Shown one piece after another: positions 1 to 10,206 of a stretch of DNA of 45,957 nt. The DNA comes from Nemertoderma westbladi (Eukaryota; Xenacoelomorpha; Nemertodermatida; Nemertodermatidae). The notes beneath the pieces were generated by a model. The model did no database searches. It was not told where the DNA came from and saw nothing but the letters and a program-made list of their open reading frames with translations. Location: NCBI GenBank assembly GCA_032718475.1, contig JAUCBJ010005095.1:1-45957 (forward strand), written 5' to 3'. Position numbers and translations under genes: made by a program. Position 1 is the first letter of the stretch. Each line of letters starts with the position of its first letter.

Positions 1-574
1 TTAATACAGTAATTAAGTTAGGGGTAGTTCGCCCGTTTGGGGGCTTCCATTTTGAGAGATTTTTTTATTTAGTACTGAATGAAACTCGCCTGCTACAGTA
101 GCAGCGGCCTTAACCCTAATTAAAACGGTTATTAACTGCCATTAAAGCCTGTAATGTCAATAATGTCCACAATTCCTCAGTTACGGTCAGTTGGTCCTGA
201 CCAACTAACTTTTTTTTTTTTTACTCAAAAGCCTCCATATATTATAATATTAACAAACAATAATTCGAATATAAAAACGCACCAAAACAAGTACAAATAT
301 AACCCACCACCAGCTGACTCAAACTGTTACCTAGCAACAATACAAACAACAGTATATCGAATAACATACCAAATACCCCATAAGTCAGAAGGCAGAGACT
401 GCAAGAGTGTAAGGTAGTAAACTACATGATTGATGGAGGCCTACCTTCCTACCCTGCCTACAGGTATGTAACAAAAAACTGTAAAAACAGCATAGTGCAC
501 CATATACTGATATAGGCAGGTATGTACTGTATTTAAGTTAGGGTTTGGAATGTTTAAATTTTTAATCTGTCATT
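1..574. other. Non-coding left edge
   Basis: No gene is supported here. The stretch is AT-rich, with a T-run near 211-222 and the short TAGGCAGG/AGGCCTACC-type words that recur in the window. The only open frame (about 154-417) has the composition of chance translation of low-complexity DNA. Confidence 0.6.
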
Positions 575-1060
575 ATGAGCCAATTACGAAAATCAGATGA
601 CTTCTTTGGCGTTTCCAAACAGCTATGTAAAACTGTGTTACCTACAGGAATTCAGGTCATGCAACACTTGAAATTCCTGAGAGAACAGACTAAGAATGGA
701 CTGCAATCCAATGCGATCCAGTGTAGATCATGTGCATCAGATGTTATGGGTGTGTGGTCTTATGCTGGAATACCTACTGTTTCTTCCATTACCAGTTTGG
801 CTGCAAGGATTAAAAATTTATATGATGAAAGCAGGGCGATATTACAAATACCTAAAGACAGAAGAGAGCAACCCTCTATAAAGAATCGCATTTCATTATA
901 TGAAATTAAACTATCTAAACTGTTTGACATTGCTGCATGTCGACGCAGTAGTAGACAACAATGCAGCTGCATCATTTCAAAAAAGGTTCCTATTTGCGAG
1001 TGGAATTTTATTTGTGATCAGCGCGGCCAAAGAAAAATGTTTATTTCATCTAGTATAGAT

Positions 1061-1236
1061 AAAATCACATCAGATTCTAATCGTCGAAGCTCTGCTCGGT
1101 CGGATGTTAAGAGGAACGAAAGTAGGGAAATTTCTTCTCCAATTCCTTAAAATCACATCAGATTCTAATCGTCGAAGCTCTGCTCGGTCGGATGTTAATA
1201 GGAACGAAAGTAGGGAAATTTCTTCTCCAATTCCTT
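1061..1236. repeat. 88-bp exact-type tandem duplication inside exon 1
   Basis: Bases 1061-1148 are repeated at 1149-1236 with one visible difference (GTTAAGAGG versus GTTAATAGG). The unit is 88 bp, one more than a multiple of three, so it accounts exactly for the change from the reading frame of 575-1150 to that of the downstream exon. The single mismatch argues for a real, somewhat aged duplication more than an assembly artefact. Confidence 0.9.
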
Positions 1237-2111
1237 CCACATCAAAGACAACTGTAATCCCAGAAGATGCCAGTGAAACTGCCTCAATAACAGATGATAG
1301 TGGAAGCCTATCTGATAACCAGGGAGAAGGAAGAATGGTGAAAAAACGTAGAGTGAAGAACAATCGAAGTCTCACCCTCCCAAATATTTCTAAATTGTCT
1401 GATAGGTATGAAGTAAGCAACCGCGCAGCCGCCGCTATTTGTTCAGCCACTTTGGCCGATTTTGGAATAGATATAGTTATTGATAAAAATAAAATTCGAC
1501 GTGAATTAAGTATTTCTAGATCCTCCATTCAAACAGCTTCTATGAAGAACAAGAAATGTCCTTTAGGTTTATACTTTGATGGAAAAAAGGATACAACTCT
1601 TGTCAGCCATCGTTCAACAATTAAAGAAGAACATATTTCTTTGATAGGTGAACCTGAAACAATGTATCTTGGGCACTTTGCGCCAATATCTGGTTCAGCC
1701 ACTGACATTTGTCATGGTATTGCCGCGTTTGTGAGTAAACCTGAACATAACACCGAAATGGATAATGTTCTAGCAAGTTAGTATAATTAATTTACATATA
1801 TAATAAATAAATTCATATATAATATATATATATAAATATTGTATATAAATTAGCAAATAATCATATATTATTTATTTATTTATTTATATCGAACCATTAA
1901 GTAGTTTAATCATCACCACACTGCTATTATCCGCACAATATTTCTATAACTAACAGTTATTTTACCAACACTGCTGAATTAATTTTAATTTAATTAATAA
2001 CAAATGGACTACACAATAATTCTGTAAATATTTTCTTATAGCACAATGAGGCACACTAACTAAATTAATATAAACTACCTACCTAACTATATACAAAAGT
2101 TCAAGATCAGT

Positions 2112-2471
2112 CTAACCCGCTGAGTCAGTGGGGGGCGCGGGGGCAGCTGGCGACAAAACCTCGTCGTAGAGGCCGTCGGACAGAGGGTCCATGGAGCCGA
2201 GGATGGAGGCCGTGTTGCCGATCAAGATGGCTATGAGGAGACGTTGGAGGAGGAACCGATGGGATCGCGGCTCCTGAGTGGCTGCGTGGAGGCGTCGGCC
2301 AACCTCCTTAAGGAATGCAGCCGTCTCAGGACCGGGCCGACCGAAGGTCTCGAATGCTACCGGGTAGAAGAGGTAGCTCCCTCGGACGGTCAGTTCCTCG
2401 TATTTCTTAATCTTTGAGTTTTCCGCCTCCTCGACAACACGGCGGCCGGCCTGCGTGCTCTGGGCGAGATT
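2112..2471 (-). mobile_element. 5'-truncated GC-rich non-LTR retrotransposon, C-terminal end of RT ORF
   Basis: On the minus strand 2471-2112 reads as 119 codons ending in TAG, with no internal stop. The peptide contains RRVVEEAENSKIKKYEEL, YLFYPVAFETFGRPG and FLLQRLLIAILIGNTAS, the conserved C-terminal signature of a group of metazoan LINE ORF2-like proteins (tyrosine/proline-valine-ALETLG-type block, then an R-L-x-x-A-x-x-x-GN-A block). GC content is far above the neighbouring intron, and the sequence returns abruptly to AT-rich DNA at 2472, where the frame meets a stop. This fits a short 5'-truncated insertion in the intron of the 575-3696 gene, opposite in orientation to that gene. Confidence 0.65.
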
Positions 2472-3696
2472 TACTATTTATATTATATTAATTAATAGAT
2501 TATATAAATGTTAAATAGAAAAATTAATAAGAAATTAATATATAATAACTAATAATTTGTACTACTAATATTAAATAAATTATTAAATACTAAACTAATA
2601 ATAAATAAATTAATAAATATATAAATAAATATTTAATTAAGAAATAAATATATTATAATGATTTAATGTTATTTTTTTTTCAGTTGGTTGTGACAGCACC
2701 AATGTAAATACTGGGTATAAAGCTGGAGTGATTACAAACCTTGAAAAACATCTAAATAGACCTTTACAGCATAATGTCTGTATTATCCATATCAATGAAT
2801 TGCCACTTCGCCATTTAATTTGTGATTTAGATGGACCCACATCCGGCTCAAACTCATTCTCAGGTGAAGTTGGGAGGGCTTTAGGTTCTTGCCATTCAAT
2901 GCCACTGGTAGCATTTGCCCCAATAGTAAATTCTGATTTCCCAAAAGTGCCGTCAGAGATTACAACAAAGTTTTATAATGATCAATTATATTTGCTTCAC
3001 ATGTGTTATGCTGTTGTTATATCTGGGACTTGCAGCAAACAACTTAGTGACAGGAAACCGGGGCCAGTTTCACATTCAAGATGGCTCACTACGGCTTCGA
3101 GAATCTTACGTCTCTATGTATCGCAGGTTCAGCCTTCTGAAGTTCTGCAGCGATTGTGTGTATACATTATATTCATTTATGCACCAACTTGGTTTAACAT
3201 CCGTTTACAGTGGCAAATAAGCTATGGAGCTTATCATTTTCTGAATCTGATTAAATTATGTAATTCATATCTAAGCTCAGTTGAAATGAAAGTTGTCCTT
3301 CCCGTCCTAAATAATGGTTCTTATTACGGTCATAGTGAATCTGTTATTCTAGCCATGTTAGCTTCAACTGACAAGGATGTGAGATTATCTGCAGTTGATA
3401 TTATTCGAAAGATCAGAGTTGATCTTCTCACTGCCCCTCCTGGGGGGCGTATCTTTGAGAAACCAATTATAACTGGAGAAGAATGTACCATGATGGATTT
3501 GCTTAATTCCAATAGTACAAATTACCAACCCCCTCTTGTTTCGAAGACCACCCTTTATGATCTAAATAGTAAGGTGGCAGAACAACCACTTGTTATTGAG
3601 ATCCCCTGTCATAATCAAAACGTGGAAAGAATCGTTCAGACTGTTAGCAAAGCTTCTCTTCGTGTTTGTGGTCAGGATACACAAGAGATGGATTAA

Positions 3697-4917
3697 TTAG
3701 AAATCAACTATTAAGCAGATCTGAGATGTCATCATTTTCTTCCAAAAAATATTTCCCGAAAATTAAGCTTTCCAAATAAATAACTTTTATACTGTATTAT
3801 TGAAGTGTGAATAAACTCTGAGACTATCTCTTATTATCTAATTATTATAATTATAACTCATTCAAGTGAATGAAAGTGAATTAATATATCAATGAATTTT
3901 TGTTGTTGTTAATTTTCTCAAAATTTGCAAGTATTGGCAATTATTGAAAAATTTAAAGAATTTCATTGTTTTTGAAAATTTGCAATTTTTGAAAAAAATT
4001 TATGTTTTTGAAAATTTTGTACAGTAGTGGGGTGCAGACATAAATGTTTGTGATTAAATTTGGTTTGCACATATAATCGGCTTATATGAATAATATTTAA
4101 TGCCAGAAAATAATAAAAAAGCTCACTTTCGCAATCTCAGATATTCACCTATCGGCATCACTTTATGCCCATTGGTCAATTATTCCGAACGATGCGATGG
4201 TGGGGGGCGTCAGATGAAACTTTTTTTTATTTTGTTTTTTTTTTCCACTCAATGATGGCTGTGCCAGTTTATTTTCAACAGAAAACTTCAAAATCGAAAA
4301 AAAGTTTTATATGACCCACCCTATTGAACAGTATCACCAAACCCTACCTTATCTTAATAATTACACACATGTGGGTGTAGGTGGTATTACACTGGAAAAT
4401 AGTTTCACTAAATATAAACTCATACTGTACACATACAGCTATACAGTATGTGTGTATTATAATTTTTAATTCCTGTATATATAGAAAATTATAATTTATA
4501 TCATAAATGACAATTTCAACGGGTAAAAAATATCGTGAATATTATTAGATTTTGTTAATTGAAGTACACGGTCCCATACTGTATGGTATAAGCTTGCGAT
4601 ACACAGATGAAATTAACCTGTATAGTTTTATAGTTCACAGTTCAGGTAATATATGTATTATAGATGTTGTCTAATATTTAAACACCTTTTATATATAATA
4701 ATTTATTCAGTATATAAATACTGTATTGTGCAATATTTTTTTTCTTTCCGCGCTTAATAATCATACAGTACAGTGTTTGTAAGGAAATTCTGGAAGTTGA
4801 CCTAAACCGAAACTTTGATCATTCATCACGGAAATAAACGACTACCCCGAACCCAGTATAAATGGACTGCTCTACTGCTTAATAAAGTGATACCGTTAGG
4901 ACAGTGTGATAGTAATA
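3697..4917. other. AT-rich non-coding stretch
   Basis: No credible open frame. It contains runs of GAAAATTTGCAATTTTTG-like simple sequence around 3910-4020, an AATAAA that could serve the upstream gene at 3775-3780, and a short GGGGGGCGTC patch near 4203. No paired termini found. Confidence 0.5.
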
Positions 4918-4925
4918 AATAAATC

Positions 4926-5203
4926 CGCCCATGTGAAGAATACCAGGATTTCACTTTTCGGTCGACTTTTTATTGGAATTTTATATATGAAGATTTTTTA
5001 TTTTTTTTAATTTATCTTTATTAAGTGTTTTATAGCGCTTATTTCTGTCTTATAACCTGTACATATACTAATTCGTTTATTGTTTTGGTTAGATTCAGCC
5101 CTTCTGTAACCTGTGGTTTTGGTGAAAACCTGGTATTCTTCACATGGGGGTAACTGCAAAGTGAAATATAACGGCAGAAAGTCTGGTATTCTTCACATGG
5201 GCC
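4926..5203. mobile_element. 278-bp MITE with 8-bp target duplication (hAT-type)
   Basis: The termini are inverted: 4927-4946 reads GCCCATGTGAAGAATACCAG, and its reverse complement lies at 5183-5202. The element is flanked on both sides by the 8-bp direct repeat AATAAATC (4918-4925 and 5204-5211). An 8-bp duplication is the hallmark of hAT transposition. A third copy of the terminal word lies inside (near 5132-5149), followed by a non-matching tail, so the right end may carry a small internal duplication. No coding capacity. A partial relative lies at 7047-7148. Confidence 0.75.
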
Positions 5204-5368
5204 AATAAATCATTATAACACGTAATGTTATTATACTTATCATCAACACAACAAACTGTAGGGTAATTATCTTATCAATTAAAATATATATTAGAGACGG
5301 CTTGGGAACAACATTTTCCCTTCGAATTACGTCAACTCAATTAGCCGGAAATCATTTTATTTAAAGAC

Positions 5369-5478
5369 GCCAATAATAAATTACAGTCTACAAGAATAGT
5401 ACTGTAGGCCTACCTACTGTACACGTACAGTAGGTAGGCCTACAGTACTATTCTTGTAGACTGTAAATTATTATTGGC
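5369..5478. repeat. Near-perfect 110-bp palindrome
   Basis: Arms 5369-5422 and 5425-5478 are 54 bp each, reverse complementary with a single mismatch, around a 2-bp centre (AC at 5423-5424). It includes the TAGGCCTA word on both arms. The palindrome directly abuts the left end of the LINE fragment that begins near 5480. Confidence 0.95.
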
Positions 5479-5479
5479 A

Positions 5480-6786
5480 TGAGGGAGAAGCAGGGAGCCT
5501 ATTCCTGTATGACCAGCTTCACTCTCTCGACTGATCGGACGTTTTGATGTCACAGACAAGAGAGTGGGACAGAGTTCAAGAGCACCGAATGCAGACTGGA
5601 CAGACTGATGAGGTTCTGATTAAGGACATGGGGGGCGGTTGGCGACTCACCCTTGCGTCAGCAGATGATAGTGGCAATGGTGGTATTGGTCTATTGATGA
5701 ATCCAACTGCACATGCAGCATTGGACAAAATAGACCAAATCTCTAACCGCATCATCCATTGCCACTTTATCATGTTCTGGAAGACTGGCTAAGAAGTTTA
5801 CTAAGGTGGTTCTGATTGTGTGCTACTCTCCAACTAGTGTTGCCCCTGTAGGGGAGGTGGAAAATTTCTACCACAATCTACAAGCAGCTACTGATGGAGT
5901 GGATCAGCATGCATTCTTAACATTCCTGGGAGACTTTAATGCAAGTCTGCATCAATCACCTACATCACCCTGGGTCTATAGCAATAGTGTCAACCGAAAT
6001 TCCGTCCATCTTCAGGATTTTATCTCTGGAAATGGATTGTTTTCGGCTGGAACCCAGTTCAAGAAGCGAACTGGAAAGCTATGGACTCATAGTGGACCCA
6101 GTGGTCACAAGTCCCAGATAAACCATATTCTGTTTCGTAGGAAGTACAGGAGCTCTATACAAGACTGTAATGCATTTACACTTCGACCCTTCTCCAGTGA
6201 TCACTGCCTTATTGTGGCCAAGGTAAGACTTAGTCTGCATGCTAACAGAACAACGAAATCTGCCTTGCTGCGGCATGACTGGTCCTCTCTGTTGCAACAG
6301 CCAAGTGTGAGATCCAGCTTCACACTACAGCTGAGCAACAGGTATGAGGTTCTTGCCTCTGAGGCAGCAGATCACTGTGAGGGCTATACTGCCTTCACAG
6401 AAGCAGTTAAGTTAGCAGCTGCAGAAACAGTTCCTGTATACCCTCGAAACAGGAAAAGGGCCCCCTGGACTGACAACAAAATCCAGAAGTGCCGAAATGA
6501 CCTATATAAGACGCAGAAAGAGTCCCGACTCAAACAGACTACAGCGGCCAAGAATGCAGTTAAGGCTGCATCTAGGTCCCTGAACAGGCAGTACTCTGTT
6601 AATCTACAGGAGCTAATAAACCAACAGTTGATGCCATCAATGATGCCGACGACAGCAGGCAATCATCCCAGGCATGGAAATCGATCAACTTGCTTACTGG
6701 GTGGAAAAGCCAACCAACCACCAAGGTTAAGGCTGAATCACCAGCCGATCGCCTCAATGGTTGGAAGGCCCATGAACATGATGTAA
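5480..6786 (+). pseudogene. RTE-like LINE, endonuclease and linker portion (copy A), 3'-truncated
   Basis: Two overlapping frames encode an AP-type endonuclease. The first (5544-5792) has GGWRLTLASADDSGNGGIG; the second (5806-6786) has VCYSPTSV, LGDFNAS, HKSQINHILFRRK and SSDHCLIVAKVRL, the conserved D/N and SDH motifs of the fold. The frames are separated by stops and a frameshift near 5775-5806. From about 6226 to 6771 the DNA aligns closely with copy F (44337 onwards), then diverges abruptly in the codons before the RT domain, so the reverse transcriptase is missing. The normal product would nick target DNA for target-primed reverse transcription. Loss of the 3' half is the reverse of the usual LINE truncation and points to a later deletion. 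Confidence 0.8.
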
Positions 6787-7046
6787 TCTTATCTCAGAAC
6801 GCTGGTCAACATGTTGTCTGATTGGTCAGTTTGTCTAAAAGTTATTGGATATATGTAATAACTGTTAATTCCCAATGTCCTTGCATGGCCAGCTTTCTAG
6901 CAGTACCAACTAACAGCTATAAGGTTGAAGAATAATTGCGGTGGGACTGGTGCAATATCAACGGAGACACTTTTTTAAACGCTTGTAGCTAAAGATTGAA
7001 ATCAAAAATAAAAATTCTGGCTCACTCTGGGGGACCTGTATCACCT

Positions 7047-7148
7047 GTTATTGTTTTGGTTAGATTCAACCCTTCTGTAACCTGTGTTTTTGGTGAAAAC
7101 CTGGTATTCTTCACATGGGGGTAACTGCAAAGTGAAATATAAGGGCAG
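7047..7148. repeat. Partial copy of the 4926-5203 MITE
   Basis: About 100 bp match 5078-5176 with few differences (ATTGTTTTGGTTAGATTCA, then GGTATTCTTCACATGGGGG). The right-hand inverted terminus is absent, so this is a decayed or truncated relative. Confidence 0.8.
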
Positions 7149-7752
7149 GTAAGTATAGAGTTTAAAAGAACACAAGGCTCAAATTCGTTTAGAAATGATT
7201 ACAAACAGTTTATGAATATTTTTCTTCACCAAATTGCTATTTTTATTAGTGTTATTTAATTACCGTTAATAATGGTTTTCGGATTTGGTTGTCGGTTGTC
7301 GGCTGTCGGCGTAACGTTTTCACCCAAAGAATGAAGGAAGGAATTAACAACAAAATGTTACCAGCAAAAATTGCTGGTAAAATTCTCTTCCAATTCATTG
7401 CATTGAAGTTATAATTATGCATTTCTCATTGAATACTGAACTGATGCCCTGATTGTTCCATTCTTCTTTTCAGAATTGGGAGTATAATAATATGTTGATC
7501 TTGCCTAATTAGTGTTCAGAGCCACTGAAGTCTGTGATATTACAGTTATTGATATTATCAAAATGTCTTCTGGCGTTATGCTATAAAGGATCCCAAAGAT
7601 ATTATATTAACCTCAGTTTTTCCATCAAGGAGGAAATGTGTTAAAAACTAGGTGTTTATATTCTAGGTTTTTTGAAGAATAATATTATTATCTATCAAAA
7701 GAGACTTTATTACGAAATCTCTTTTGAAAAGAGATATTCATACAAAAGGAAT

Positions 7753-7818
7753 ATGGCATGTTCAATATGCCACGAGAAAGGGCACAATAAATCTATATGT
7801 CCGTTGCGGTGTCCATAA
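7753..7818 (+). pseudogene. CCHC zinc-knuckle remnant
   Basis: A 21-codon frame contains CSICHEKGHNKSIC, a perfect C-x2-C-x4-H-x4-C zinc knuckle, followed by CPLRCP and a stop. A different frame immediately downstream is rich in P, Q and T (around 7820-7900), as often follows knuckles in Gag proteins or the C-terminal knuckles of Mutator-like transposases. Too short to assign; it is probably a decayed mobile-element exon. Confidence 0.45.
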
Positions 7819-8021
7819 GCATACAGACCAGTTATTATACAGAATACTCCACAACAGCCAACCCAACAACCAAAGGAGCATATATGGCACACATTAGAAG
7901 AAGCACCAATAGTAGAAGCCAGAATTCAATGCAAGATTGGTGTGGCCATGGAATGGCAGCCTTTGTGGCCCCGCCATTGTAGGCCTCTATGTCTATAGTA
8001 AACCCAGTCATATAATAGGAG

Positions 8022-8950
8022 GTTCATTATTGTGGTTGACTATGTTCTACGCATGTCCTTAGATCATCATAATGATTATGGGGTGATGATAACTCCACCT
8101 ACTGGCTCCAGAAGTCAAGGAAATCCTGCCAAGTACCTAACTGATCTAGACTTTGCTGACTTAGAGGGAGCCCAACGGCTCCTCAGCTCATTAGAACATG
8201 CTGCTTCTAGTGTTGGTATTTTAATTAACTCCAGAAAGACCAAAATTTTGACAGTTAACTTTGAAAGTCCTCAGCAAGTCTCTGATCGGATGAGCATAAG
8301 CTCAAAGGATGGTATGCTTGAGCATGTGGACGACTTCTGTTACCTGGGATCATGGATCCGGAAGTCAGGTGAGGACCTTCGAATACGTAAAGGAAAGGAA
8401 TGGGCAGCCTTGAATAGGCTTTCCAGGATTTGGAAGTCACTGAGAATTAATTGGAAACTTAAGGTCCGATTATTTAGAGCAGCAGTAGTTCCAGTACTCA
8501 TCTACGGGAGTCCATGCTGGGCTCTAACTGCTGAGGACACCAAATCTCTGGATGGCACATTCACAAGAATGCTTTGCCGGGTTCATTGTGTCAAATACAA
8601 CATCTCCAACCAGACACTATATAACATTGGAGGTGTCTCATTGGTTCCCCCAAGCTTGACACTAGAACAAAATCGTCTCCGCTTTGCAGGACATTGCTTT
8701 CGCCATGAGGACCAGCCAGTGCATAATCTTGTACTTTGGCAGCCTCATGGAGTGAATAAGCATGGTGGACAGCCCATGACTTTCTTGAGACGCATCTTAA
8801 AGGACACTGGCCTTAAAGATGCGGATGATCTAGCAAATGTCATGGGTGATAGGGAGTTGTGGCGGTGCAATTTTGTTGACAAGCCGGCACAGCATTCTTA
8901 AAAATGCAGCTGCAATGCAGCATGCCGATCCTAGTAGTAGTAGTAGTAGG
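8022..8950 (+). pseudogene. RTE-like LINE, 3' RT portion (copy B), 5'-truncated insertion
   Basis: The frame 8032-8901 encodes the RT thumb and C-terminal region: TDLDFAD, FCYLGSWIRKSGEDL, FRAAVVPVLIYGSPCWAL and LWQPHGVNKHGGQP. It ends with AAAATGCAGCTGCAATGCAGC and a (TAG)n tail at about 8932-8949, the 3' signature shared by copies C and E. A 27-nt in-frame deletion removes the second aspartate of the FADD box and the following residues, so this RT would be inactive. The copy is bracketed by AGGAGGTTCAT at 8017-8027 and 8948-8958, an 11-bp target-site duplication with microhomology at the 5' junction. It is therefore a separate insertion from copy A. Confidence 0.85.
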
Positions 8951-9509
8951 AGGTTCATCGTTTTGGTAATTCAAGATCATGAATTCCACAGTAAAGTATA
9001 ATTCAAACGGCTGGATATAATAAATAATTGTAATCTTAATAAATTATTTCTTCACTTAAAAAATGAATAATAACGACAGAGTAAAGTTGACATTAATGTC
9101 TGAACATGAAAAAAAAAATTAGAACAATATCGAATAAGTTACAGAATAATTATCATCTCCAAAGCAAGATACTGTAGTACAAGACAAGACTTGTCATTTC
9201 TAGACCCTTCACTTATCGGTCAGCAATTGTGCATCAGCTTTCTTAATTTCACTAATGATACCATACCAGTACTGCTCCTGCAACATGTACATCTGTATCT
9301 GGTATCGCCGGCCAGATAAACCATCCCACTGCCGCTCTGCTGCCATTAATAAAATAAACATAAAAATAAACTATAAGTGTTAACACTATTAAGTGGTATC
9401 AAATTTAGGTCACGTATTCAGCACAAGAACTACTACTATTATAATGGGCCTGCTGCATTGAAACTACACATTGAGATGCTATATCAGCTTCGAAAACACT
9501 TTGTCACGT
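8951..9509. other. Non-coding stretch with one small minus-strand frame
   Basis: AT-rich, with no paired termini seen. The only notable item is the short ORF at 9209-9346. Confidence 0.4.
9209..9346 (-). CDS. Small unrecognised ORF (45 aa)
   Basis: ATG at 9346 to TGA at 9209. The peptide starts MAAERQWDGLSGRRYQ and is rich in Q, Y and W, with no low-complexity run. Codon composition is less AT-rich than the surroundings, which suggests an old coding remnant, possibly the N terminus of a retroelement Gag-like protein. I do not recognise the family and cannot exclude chance. Confidence 0.2.
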   Translation of the reverse strand: MAAERQWDGLSGRRYQIQMYMLQEQYWYGIISEIKKADAQLLTDK

Positions 9510-9566
9510 CATTATTGGGCGTTCCAATTGTGGATTGCATATCCACAATTGGAAAGCCCAATAATG
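9510..9566. repeat. 26-bp inverted repeat with 5-nt loop
   Basis: Arms 9510-9535 and 9541-9566 are complementary except for one base, with the loop TGCAT. The right arm runs into the 3' end of the inverted LINE fragment that begins near 9563. Confidence 0.9.
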
Positions 9567-10206
9567 CTATGCTGGCTTATCAACAAAGTTGTACTTCCTC
9601 AACTCACTATCCCCATGACTTTCGCGAGAATATCCGCCTCTTCAAGGCCAGTGTCCTTTAGGAAGCATCTCTTGAAAGTCATGTTGGACAACCATGCTTA
9701 TTTTCTCCATGGGGCTGCCAAAGCACAAGATTGTACACTAGCTGGTCCTCATGGTGAAAGCAGCGAAAGCAATGTCCCGCGTCATGTTGGACAACCATGC
9801 TTATTTTCTCCATGGGGCTGCCAAAGCACAAGATTGTACACTAGCTGGTCCTCATGGTGAAAGCAGCGAAAGCAATGTCCCGCAAAGCGGTGGTGGCTTT
9901 GTACTAGTGTCAAGCATGGGGGAACCAATGAGACACCTCCAATAGTATATAGTGTCTGGTTGTAGATGTGTGCATTGTACTTGACAGAGTGAACCCGACG
10001 TTCTTCTTCTTGGAGTTAATAAAAAGACCAACCCTAAGCCTGTTCTAATGAGCTGAGGAACCATATGGCTCCCTCTAGTGATTCTGAGTCACTCCTAAGT
10101 CATAGTCTGCAAAACAAAATCTAGATTGGTCAGATGCTTGGCTTGATTGGCTTGCTTGGTCAGATGCCTCGATTTCTGGAGCCACTGGGTGGTGTTACCA
10201 TCACTT
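9563..10206 (-). pseudogene. Decayed RTE-like LINE RT fragment (inverted copy)
   Basis: The minus strand aligns along its length with the 3' half of copy C (16090-16940): the same landmarks occur in the same order, including the segments around GGGGGAACCAATGAGACACC and GGAGTTAATAAAAAGACCAA. Divergence is higher than in the other copies, with an internal deletion near 10000, a 103-bp tandem duplication (9678-9883) and many frame breaks. The (TAG)n tail is missing; the 3' end meets the hairpin at 9510-9566 instead. Confidence 0.75.
9678..9883. repeat. 103-bp tandem duplication
   Basis: Bases 9678-9780 are repeated at 9781-9883, apparently without differences, inside the decayed LINE fragment. 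The identity suggests a recent event or a collapsed/expanded assembly. Confidence 0.9.

Larger units (their letters stand above)
575..3696 (+). pseudogene. Two-exon transposase-like gene (multicopy invertebrate family), broken by an 88-bp duplication
   Basis: Exon 1 opens at an ATG at 575 and is open to 1150; the frame continues from the second copy of an 88-bp duplication (1149-1236) to 1776. A GTTAGT donor at 1777 and a T-rich CAG acceptor ending at 2683 define a 907-bp intron; splicing restores the motif GCDSTNVNTG across the junction. Exon 2 (2684-3696) carries PLRHL, DLDGPTSG and HSRWLTTASRILRLYV, then ends at TAA with an AATAAA at 3775-3780. Exon 1 has a CRSC pair (residues 50-53) and a cysteine-rich stretch ending VPICEW. 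The conserved blocks match, from memory, a large uncharacterised family repeated in hydra and insect genomes, with a relative reported in a bracovirus of a parasitoid wasp. An RNase H-like transposase is my inference. The duplication shifts the frame, so this copy is probably dead unless the 88 bp is spliced out or is an assembly error. Confidence 0.65.

Noticed and set aside
1777-2683. Assembly junction instead of an intron in the first gene
   Set aside because: A GTTAGT donor and a T-rich CAG acceptor join the two parts in the same frame and recreate a conserved motif, which a random junction would not do.
5480-8950. LINE copies A and B as one full-length element interrupted by an insertion
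   Set aside because: Copy B has its own 11-bp target duplication and microhomology at its 5' end, so it is an independent insertion; the missing 730 bases between A and B are not recoverable nearby.
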